Of a DNA stretch of 64,000 bases, positions 55,094-64,000 are shown piece by piece. The DNA is from Cyrtodaria siliqua (taxonomy: Eukaryota > Mollusca > Bivalvia > Adapedonta > Hiatellidae): contig JAWPHD010003270.1 in assembly GCA_037043455.1 (NCBI GenBank), positions 69,501 through 133,500 on the forward strand. Direction: 5' to 3'. The notes beneath the pieces are model-generated. The model saw only the letters and a list, made by a program, of their open reading frames with translations. It did no database searches and had not been told where the DNA came from. The position numbers and the translations under genes are program-made. Numbering within the stretch: position 1 is the stretch's first letter; each line of letters begins with the position of its first letter.

Positions 55094-58000
55094 ATGGCCA
55101 CGTCAAAGAGAATGTCCACATCACCGTATTTATTAGTTGCGGCGTTTGATTTTGGAACAACATATAGCGGCTACGCATTTTCTTTCCGAGATGCTCCTGA
55201 TACTATTCAAAGTAATCAAAATTGGAACGCCAGTACTCAAACGCTGATGTCACGGAAGACGCCAACATGTGTGCTTGTTAATCCAAACAAAGAGTTTAGT
55301 GCCTTTGGTTATGATGCAGAAAACAAGTATGCAGATCTGTGCGAGGACGAGAAACATCACGACTGGTATCTGTTCCGAAGGTTTAAAATGGCACTCCATA
55401 ACAACAAGGTATGATACAACTTCTTGGAAGTACATCGGTCAGTTTTCATGACCAATATTTACACGTATACGACCTATCACTACCGGAACAATAATGTCTG
55501 CTATATCCGCAAGCTCTAGTTGTGGTGTACGTTATCATCGTGAACAAACACATTGAGCTCAAAAACGTTTGTGATATTTAGTGGCTTTCCAAAAAAGCTT
55601 TATGTTCGGTTATATAGAAATATCCATACAAGATATAAGCTCAAACCTCTCCTTCTGTTTAATCTTATTAACTGTGTTACATTTCCTGTTCAACCTGTAT
55701 ACGTACATGCACGTAAAGTCGTTTTGCTTATGAACAAAGTATGTTTTTGTTTAGACACTTACCAGACACACACAAATAGAAGACATAAGTGGCAAACCGA
55801 TGCCAGCGATGACAATATTCTCGATGGCCATTGGTTACTTGCGGAACCACATGCTAAAGTCGATAAATAACCAGAGGTTTGGCATAGAAGAGACGGACAT
55901 CCTGTATGTACTCACTGTACCCGCCATCTGGGAGGACAACGCAAAACAGTTTATGAGAGAAGCTGCCATAGAGGTAATTGCAAGATAGCGTTTGATGTTT
56001 GTCTTAAATCTTGTCTTGTTGTACCCTTAAAGTAGCTACCCCGCCAACAACAGCCACATTCTACAAAATGTGTATAACATTTCTAAACCTACTGACCACA
56101 AGGTATATATATATAACTGACATATGTTGAGAATCCAAAATATATATACACAATATAAACGGCTTTAACCAGCCAGGCTAAACCCAAAACTGGAGCGTCG
56201 AATTAAGAGTTACCTATGACAAGAGAGATGATTTTAATTTTGACATTGTTAATTATCCCCCACTTGGATGGGGATGTTCCCCGAGCAACTTCTTATGGGG
56301 TGTATCCGTCTCAACTTATTCGTTTTTCTAGAGCTTGTACTCGAGTTGAGGACTTTAATATTCGTAATCTTTGTATAACTAAAAAGTTACTTAATCAGGG
56401 TTACCGTTACCATAAACTTTTGCAAATTTTTATTATCGTATTCCTGATCTTCTTTCCAAATATAAATGTAATTTAAGGACTCTTCTGCGACAAGGACTAT
56501 CACAACCTGATTTCTATGGTGATGTGATTTATAAACTTCGTAAGATTCTTGGTCATGATCACTTTCATACTATCTTTGTTAAACTTGTTAAAAAATTTAT
56601 CAAAAGAGGTTATGACCCTATCATTTTGCAACGTACTTCATGCTTGGTGGTGGACCCTTTTACAGTTCGTCTCTATGCTTTCCGCTTTAATTGTACGATG
56701 ACCGGACAGGCTGTGGACCCTATGATGACGCCTACCTAAAGCCAATTGGGACGGTGGCGTTTGATTTTTGTCCATGATCTTTCTTGTCGTGCCCTTAATG
56801 GTGTATTCTCTTACTGCTCTGGCTTCTGCCAAGTCATTGAGTACCTTCATTGTGGCTTTCTAGGCTATTGTTTTTTTGAATTTTATTTACACGAGCATAT
56901 TTGTGTTTTACTTATATTGCCTATTGATACTGCCTTGTTGGTTAGAGATTAGATCATGGCGGGGATTTCTTTATTTACACTGTCCTGTTTTAATGGGATG
57001 ACAGTAGGGTAAGTGTGAGGTTTGGTGCACCCTAGAACCGGTTTAAACCCCCAGTGGCCTACTTTGCCACTGACCGTTACAAGGCGGTAGCCCTATTGTC
57101 AACCCTTTTGTGTTTGTGATGTCGTTCACTTTTATTATTACTTTTGCCTTCTTGTTTGTCTGTTTCCATGTTTGTTCCTGTGTTTTGTGGTTGACTGTCC
57201 TCCTTGAATGCTACTTTCCATGTCCGATCTTTTTATATTTCTTTTACCAATTCATTTGATGCATATTCAATCACGGGTATTCCATGAACCTGTTAATACA
57301 TCTTTACTTTTAATAGGCACATATTCATTATTATATGACCTGAACACTTGGATAGAGATTTTATAAACGGGTTTTCTAATGTAAAGAAGCATAAAAATAT
57401 CGGACAGGGAAAGTAGCATTCAAGGAGGACAGTCGACCATAAAACACAGAAACAAACACGTAAGCAGACAAACAATAAGGCAAAAGTAATATTAAATGCA
57501 AACGACATCACAAACACAAAAGGGTTTACAATAGGGCTACCGCCTTGGAACGGTCAGTGGTAAAGTAGGCCACTGGGGGGGGGGGGGGGTTTAAACCGGT
57601 TCTAGGGTGCACCAAACCTCACACTTACCCTACTGTCATCCCATTAAAACAGGACAGTGTAAATAAAGAAATCCCCGCCATAATCTAATCTCTAACCAAC
57701 AAGGAAGCATCGTTAACGGTTCGTTCTCTTGTTGCCCTGGCTTCTGCCAAGTCAATGAATACGTGCATTGTGGATTTCTAGGCTGTTTTATATTATACAT
57801 GTATATATATGTCAATTAAGTGTTATACTGATATTGCCTATTAATGCTGCATTGATTGTTAGAAAATATAACCGGGGATATTGTTATTTACACTGTCCTG
57901 TTTTATTGGGATGGCATTAGGGTAGAAGTGAAGTTTGATGCGCCCTAGAACCTAGCTTAAACCGCCAGTGAACTTTTTGCCACAGTTGACAGTTTCGATG

Positions 58001-60432
58001 AGGTGGCCCTATTGTCAACCCTTTTATGTTTGTGATGTCACATATTGCCTAATATCCATCTTTGAAGTTGTTGCTTGCTTCTGTGCGTGTTTGTGGTTGA
58101 CTGTGGTCGTTGAATGCTACATTTTCTGTTCGACTTTTATATCTACTTTTACGTATTTTCTTAAAATGTGTTTGACATATAAACTATAAATAGTTTCAAC
58201 TTCTTTCAAACAAGTTTAGCAATGTTCCTCTAGATTTGGTTTCCTTAATTCAATATATAACAGTAATTATTTGATAACTAACTCGAAGCATGTTGTTTAG
58301 GATGTATTCAGTTGTTCCCATTCATTTAAATCATGATGTTATGTAGGGTGGTATGGATTCCAACAGACTGAAAATGGCTCTCGAACCGGAAGCTGCTTCA
58401 ATATGGTGTCAGACGCAGACTACAGAAGCAAAAATGGAACTTTCTGGAAAAGGATACCAGTATATGGTGGTAGATTTAGGAGGTATGTACATTATTTAAT
58501 CAATAGTTGTAGTAGTAGCAGCATTATCAGTATCAGCAGCAGTAGCAGCAGTAGCAGCAGCAGCAGCAGTAGCAGCAGTAGATATAGTTTATTTCCATAC
58601 ATAGAAATCCAGGAACCATGGCCTACTCTTACTATCAAACAAATTCCTATGGTATATAAAGTGATCAGAGGAAAGAAGAAGAAGAAGAAGAAGAAGAAGA
58701 AGAAAAAGAAGAAGAAGAAGAAGAAGAAGAAGAAGAAGAAGAAGAAGAAGAAGAAGAAGAAGAAGAAGAAGAAGCACTATCCACATTATCGTTAGTAGTC
58801 TTGTAAATTGTCCGAATAAATGCATTGGAATCGAGAAATATGGCCCGAGGAAATAAACAGCGGCATAATATTTTACCAGTATATGTTTCTTGTAAAGAAA
58901 TTACACCACGAATACAAATCGTTTAGTTTGTTTTAAATGTCTGCTTATTATTAAGGATTTACTTTAAGAAAATGTTATATGTCCAACAGGAGGAGTAGCA
59001 TTCACAAAATACAGTACTCCAACAAGTATTTCAGTGCAATATGATTCAAAAAGTACATCACAAACACATGAAGTATAAATGCACATCACAAACATATAAG
59101 GGTTGACAACAGGGGTACCACCTTAACCCCGTACATATATAATCGACTGTTCTTTCTTTTAATTAAGTCCATTCCATTATTTGATAATGTGGTGTTTCGG
59201 GGAAATGACTGGTCAGCAGTCGGACATTGTAAACCCTGATCAGTTTACTCGCAGGCTGATCTGGGTTTACATTGGACGCAACGGATATTATAGTCGTGCT
59301 TAGCGGGTTAAGAGTTAAATGTAAATATATTGTTCATTAGACATAAAACTTTTTAAAATACACTTTTGCAGGTGGAACGGCTGATATATCGGTACATGAA
59401 AAGAGGGCCGATGGGAGGCTGAAAGAACTGCACAAGGCTAGCGGGGGTCCCTGGGGAGGTAATTCTGTAGACATTAACTACATTAACTTCCTAACCGAAC
59501 TCTTCGGTAAGCCAGTTATTGACAGCTTCAAGAAAGACCAAATGGCTGACTACTTCGATATTCTGAGGGGATTTGAGATGATTAAACGGGCGATCACATC
59601 AGAATATGATCGAAAATTCACATTTCGAGTTGCAGCGACGTTAAAGGAAATATATGAAAAGGGTGGACAAACAATTAAACGATGTATAGCTTCTTCTGAT
59701 TATGCAAAGAAGATAGAATTGGTTAGTGATAAAATGAAGATACAGCCCGACGTTGTGAGGAGTTGGTTTGAAACACCCATCACCAAGTTGTTATGCCACG
59801 TAAAAGACATACTTGCAGAACCACATATGCGAAAGGTTAGCACCATTATTTTGGTTGGAGGATTTGGCGAATGTAAGCTTATCCATGACAAATTCAGAAG
59901 TCTGCTGACAAACAAGCGTCTATTAATTCCAGCTGAAGCTGGACTTGCCGTTTTGAAAGGCGCGGTAAGGTTTGGACATATGCCGGAAATGATATCCGCT
60001 AGAGTTATGAAAAAGACGTATGGCATGGCTGTACAAGACACCTTCATTCCGAAGATCCATCCAGAGTCAAACATGATGATTGTCAATGGAAAGAAAATGT
60101 GTGTTGGGATTTTTAGAAAGTTTGTAAGTGTGAGAGATGAAATAGATGTAGGATACGAAGTAACGAAAAGCAACTTCACTCCGACAAACATGCAAAGCTC
60201 CACCGTCTTTCTATTCGCGTCAAAAAGTCCGAATCCCACTGTGGTGACAGATGACAGCTGCAAAGAAATAGGAGACCTGACTATCCACCATTCAGATGGC
60301 GAGACGCTAGAAGCCAAGACATGCGACGTGACCTTCATATTCGGAGAAACCGAGCTACGAGTGAAAGTAAAAATACAGAAGACGGGACGGGAGTTTTACA
60401 CGACAATAGACTGCCTTAACTCACATGCTTGA
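55094..60432 (+). CDS. HSPA12-like Hsp70 family protein, four exons
   Basis: Exons are 55094-55408, 55755-55973, 58347-58482 and 59372-60432. Junction phases are 0, 0 and 1, all GT-AG, giving 576 residues. Visible ATPase motifs are AFDFGTTYSGYAF (phosphate 1, residues 17-29), VPAIW (160-164), ALEPEAAS (189-196), VVDLGGGTADI (phosphate 2, 219-229) and ILVGGFGE (adenosine motif, 383-390). There is no canonical Hsp70 C-terminal peptide-binding domain or EEVD end, as expected for the HSPA12 branch. Bivalves carry many such genes, often linked to stress and immunity, so function here is inferred. A TTGTTGTAG acceptor at 55080 suggests an upstream non-coding exon. Intron 2 is filled with RT-element fragments and intron 3 has trinucleotide repeats. 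The reading frame is intact. Confidence 0.92.
56213..57246 (+). mobile_element. 5'-truncated RT element in Hsp70 intron 2
   Basis: It begins inside the RT C-terminal region (DGDVPRATSYGVY near 56270), with one deletion. It continues through KLRKILGHDHFHTIF to the stop at 56737-56739, then gives the best complete copy of the 3' tail, ending CCGATCTTTTTATATTTC at about 57245. It is the reference for tail boundaries in this window. Confidence 0.85.
57384..58150. mobile_element. Inverted pair of RT-element tails in Hsp70 intron 2
   Basis: A minus-strand tail (57384-57712) abuts a plus-strand tail of the diverged subfamily (57725-58150). The minus copy contains a run of 15 G at 57575-57589. Confidence 0.75.
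58505..58580. repeat. AGC/AGT trinucleotide repeat in Hsp70 intron 3
   Basis: Interrupted AGCAGT and AGCAGC units beginning 22 bases after the exon 3 donor. Confidence 0.85.
58668..58775. repeat. GAA trinucleotide repeat, about 33 units, in Hsp70 intron 3
   Basis: A nearly pure GAA/AAG purine tract of about 105 bp. The polylysine and polyleucine frames across it are artefacts. Confidence 0.95.
58975..59126 (-). mobile_element. RT-element tail fragment in Hsp70 intron 3
   Basis: Contains TCCAACAGGAGGAGTAGCAT and GGGTTGACAACAGGGGTACC, diverged from the main family. Confidence 0.55.
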
Positions 60433-61680
60433 ACTCAGGTGTTGTCCCTGAACTGAAAACAAATAACTCCTTTCATAACCTTTTTTATAAAAGGAAAATT
60501 ATCTCCCTATTATATATATAAACTATTCCTATCAAGCTCAAAAAATACAATGGAGTTGTCAATGCATTCACGAGAAGACGATTGTTTAAGGTTTTATCTA
60601 TATATAGTTACGGCGGCCATCTTGGTTGTCGTGTTAACCAAATGAAAATGAGTACATGTATTTTTGCGTTTTGATTTTTAAAGAAACTAATCCGCCAGTA
60701 TCGACAAACTACACTACAAAACCGTTTATCAAAACTTTATCTAGGCGTTCAGGTCATATATATGTATATGTGCCGATTAATGTGCACATTTTGAGTGCTC
60801 ATATATCAATCATTTTTTGATGCAGTTTTCTTAGTAATGTTGCTTATATTACAACTGCATGTTTAACCAATATTTACAAAAAGGCATGGACCTCCCAGAT
60901 GCTTTTGGCAATAATTACTACTTTTTGCAAACGATCAGTTGGAATTTAATTTCCATCCTGTTACCGTCTTTTTAATCATTGAGTTTTTGTGTGAAAAGCA
61001 ATGTTTTCCTGATTTTTTTCATGTATTGTTCATGTTGTAAGATACTTATTATAAAAACACAATGGATGGGACTTATTTTATCCCTTTAAATTACTTTTGG
61101 CTCCTTTTTGGATCTTAAATTTTGATTTATTACTAATTTTGAAATCGTTTTGTTGTTTCTTTGCTTTAACTTAATACTTTTAACATCAATTTAAGTCACA
61201 ATACTATAATTACATTAGCAGAATAAACTGGGCAAATTCAGGTAAGTAATATCCACGCATTACAGATATATTAAAGGGAAAAAAGCTGGTAACAGGATGG
61301 AAATAGGGGTAACAGGAAGGAATAGTGGTAACAGGATGGAATTATTAAACACTAGTCATGTTGTATGTGAACTGATTATTAAAACTGAATACAACAATAC
61401 ATAAACTATTATGTAGTCAAATATGTTTAATAATGCCAATATAAAAACTTCTTCCAATATTTAGGTATGGAGTAACGGAATCGTGTAAGATTTTCAAATT
61501 GATCAATATTATTATCATTAAGAATTTACCAGGTACATCAATTAATCCGTTGTGATCAAAAACACTCTTAACATGTTGGCATGATTAAATGATTGGCCAT
61601 TTCAAAACAATTTCAAAACAATGTAACAACAAAAACATCAAACAGTAATGCACTATAAAAATCCTAACGTACATTTCAGT
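60433..61680. other. Downstream non-coding region of the Hsp70 gene
   Basis: No exon was recognised. The GTAACAGGANGGAA motif cluster begins here. Confidence 0.4.
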
Positions 61681-61681
61681 A

Positions 61682-62008
61682 AATGATCCAAAATACGCTG
61701 TCCAGGAATATCATGTTACATCCTTGAAAACTTGGTTTGCAACCCTTAAACTTTCTTATAAGATACAATACTGCATTTGTAGGCTATATTTTGATAATCT
61801 GTATTTGTTTCTTATCTAGAAAGATTGTTTTCTTCAAATTATTTAATATATTTAAGCAGAAAAACATTGCTGAAATATTTCCAAGATGTAACGAGGACGC
61901 TAGAATGCAGTATTATGTCTTATAAGAAAGTTAAGAAAGTTTAAAGGTTGGACACCAAGTTTTCAGGGATGTAACACGATATTCCTGGACAGTGTATTTT
62001 GGATCATA
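61682..62008. mobile_element. MITE with ~90-bp inverted ends and 6-bp target duplication
   Basis: The left end AATGATCCAAAATACGCTGT and the right end (reverse complement TATGATCCAAAATACACTGT) match over about 90 bp. TCAGTA flanks both ends (61676-61681 and 62009-62014). No coding capacity. Confidence 0.8.
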
Positions 62009-62134
62009 TCAGTATACCGGATCAAATATATGTAGCTTACATTAGCAGATTCTGAACTTTTTTTATAATCACATATGGTAAAATCACAAACATCAAACAT
62101 CTTTTCATAAATCCTTTCCGCATACAAATTTGGA

Positions 62135-62222
62135 TTGGCGCTTACGGGGTTCGAACTCGCAGCAGCGGAGGGTCGAGAAGATTATAAGTCAAGGACCTTA
62201 ACCACTCGACCACGGGTGCCCC
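62135..62222 (-). repeat. tRNA-like SINE head
   Basis: Box A (CGTGGTCGAGTGGTTAAGG) and box B (CGAGTTCGAACCCC) are clear. The acceptor arms do not pair well, so this is a SINE head or tRNA-Ser-like pseudogene rather than a working tRNA. Confidence 0.65.
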
Positions 62223-63639
62223 TATATATTATTGTTATGTAATTATACATATTATTGTTATGTATAATTATCTAAATTTGACTTGGCAATAATGTAATTT
62301 ATTTTCAAACTGTTTATCAGCGCAAAGTTTCTAACATTCTCTCAGCTTGAGTTTAACTTCAATCCATCAATTCAGTTAAATTACATTAGGTGACATTAAA
62401 GCAAACAGCATTATGCCCAAAGTATAACCTTAGATAGTTTTCTCTGACCTTGACATTTGTCTAGGGTGAAAATTTTACCATTAATCAGTACAACAAATCA
62501 GAATTGATTAAAATAATTGACAAAATGTCAAGAATTCAAGTAAATATTAAATGCTTATGGATACTGGATATTTTATAAAGAATAGTAAATAAATAAAGAC
62601 TTATTAATTACTTCTCTACATCAATCTATAGCAAACACTTCAATTATTTGCATCAAAATTCCTTCCTGTTACAAGATAATCTTCCTGTTACCCAATACGC
62701 CAAAAGTACAAGAATCTGACCAAATCAAATCAGTTCTCAAAGAAAACCAATATTTAAATGGTCCTTTGTCAAATGAATAACATATTATACAATGGACATC
62801 ATGTTTTTAAAGAACTTAATTACACTCAAACCACAGAAATTCCTTCCTGTTACCAAAAATATTCCTTCCTGTTACAAAACTAAGAGTAACAGGAGGGAAA
62901 GTAACAGGAAGGATTTTTTTCAATATAATTTACTGATAGTAATAACTGATCCCTTATAAAGTTTGTGTGGTGGGAAAATTCAAAAATGCATGTAAAATGC
63001 TACAGATCCTTCTGAATTTATTTTTTTCATACACATTTACATTTTAGACCCCATAACAGGAAGGAACATTTAGGTATACTCACCTTAACCTCGGAAAGGA
63101 TTTTCTTCAAATGTCTTCCTGGTGATAACTAAGGTCAAACAATTGTCCACCATTTTGTTGCAGAAAGGGAGAGAACTTTTCTGTCTTAATAACGGGGAGA
63201 TTTAGGGAGAAGTTATTATCATTATGTATACTATTATGCTTTGGTAACAGGAGGGAAACATATTTTTGGACAAACATTAACATTAATTTAAACATATATT
63301 TAAGCTATCAAATACAATTTGAAATGCTAAATAATTTATTTTTTTCACATTTGTTATTATATATATGAAAGAATTATTTGTTTTACAAAACTAAACATAT
63401 ATTAGCCTTTTGAAAATTATAGAACAGCCTTGGGACATGCGATATTTGATACCCGTGCAGTACTCATTTTTCATTTCCATTCTCGTCTTGGTCAGATATT
63501 ATAGTTTTAGTTCCTTACATACAGGAAGAAACATTTTTGAGGGTAAATCAAAAGAAATTTCTTTTGTACAATGATAAATGAAATTCTAAATTTTTGTTTT
63601 TCCCTTGGACACAAATTTGCACATTTTTTGAAAAATGCC

Positions 63640-64000
63640 CATATGTAAAGTAATTATACATACACCTCAACGTCGGTGTGTAAAGTAGTATATGTAAAGT
63701 AAATTACATACACCTCAACGTCAGTATTTAAAGTAGTATATGTAAAGTAAATATACATACACCTCAACGTCAGTATGTAAAGTAGTATATGCAAAGTAAA
63801 TATACATACCCCTCAACGTCAATATGTAAAGTAAATATACATACACCTCAACGTCAGTATGCAAAGTAGTATATATAAAGTAAACATATACACACCTCAA
63901 CGTCAGTACGTTAGTAAATATGTAAAGTAAATATATATACACATCAACGTCAGTATGTAAAGTAGTATATATAACGTAAACATATATACGCCTCAACGTC
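63640..64000. repeat. Minisatellite at window end
   Basis: Units carry CACCTCAACGTCAGTATGTA, then AAGTAGTATATGTAAAGTAA, with variable length. The array runs past the window edge. Confidence 0.85.

Larger units (their letters stand above)
60950..63260. repeat. Cluster of GTAACAGGANGGAA motifs on both strands
   Basis: The motif or its reverse complement TTCCNTCCTGTTAC occurs near 60950, 61287, 61307, 61327, 62658, 62680, 62839, 62861, 62886, 62901, 63052 and 63242. Spacing is irregular, often in pairs 20-22 bp apart. The core AGGAAG or AGGAGG with surrounding bases is conserved far beyond the sequence between copies. Confidence 0.8.

Noticed and set aside
58403..58825. Polylysine and polyleucine frames
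   Set aside because: They are translations of the GAA tract within Hsp70 intron 3.
59700..60338. 212-residue frame on the minus strand
   Set aside because: It is antisense to Hsp70 exon 4, which has clear family motifs on the plus strand.
62135..62222. Functional tRNA-Ser gene
   Set aside because: The internal promoter boxes are present but acceptor arms do not pair; better explained as a SINE head.

Overview
The window is AT-rich animal nuclear DNA, most likely from a bivalve mollusc. Three things point there: split genes with GT-AG introns, an HSPA12-type Hsp70 of the kind greatly expanded in bivalves, and tRNA-headed SINEs of molluscan type. The resemblance is closest to heterodont bivalves such as dreissenids, but the species is inferred from memory of families. 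Host coding sequence is a few percent of the window. Most of the rest is transposons in many states of decay, often nested.

Host genes. (1) 55094-60432, plus strand: a four-exon HSPA12-like Hsp70, 576 residues, all junctions in phase. (2) 34018-20970, minus strand: a three-exon, 216-residue four-pass membrane protein with a claudin-like first loop. (3) 28456-26102, minus strand: a possible two-exon 51-residue micropeptide inside the second intron of (2).

Transposons by region. 1-17.3 kb: debris of a retroelement whose reverse transcriptase carries the GIPMGTNCAPL signature (Penelope-like affinity is my inference). Its 3' tail module, about 500 bp, recurs across the whole window. At 2.2-5.9 kb two copies lie head to tail. 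At 6.1-8.1 kb another copy is split by a 1483-bp TA-flanked transposon that itself contains a smaller inverted-repeat element. 17.8-19.0 kb: a 30-bp minisatellite. 20.9-34.0 kb: the four-pass gene, with introns full of small inverted-repeat elements. 32.4-36.6 kb: a repeated block. 37-43 kb: SINEs, a roughly 450-bp palindrome and a SINE foldback. 43.3-49.2 kb: a nearly full-length but dead LINE on the minus strand carrying three separate insertions. 49.4-58.2 kb: more small elements and tail copies, some inside the Hsp70 introns. 60.9-63.3 kb: a cluster of a short GTAACAGGANGGAA motif on both strands. The window ends in a minisatellite.

The most interesting observation is a short domain shared by two otherwise different repeat families. 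It can fold into two hairpins, and both stems show compensatory base changes between families, which suggests a conserved structured RNA. The second is the unexplained GTAACAGGANGGAA cluster just downstream of the Hsp70 gene.
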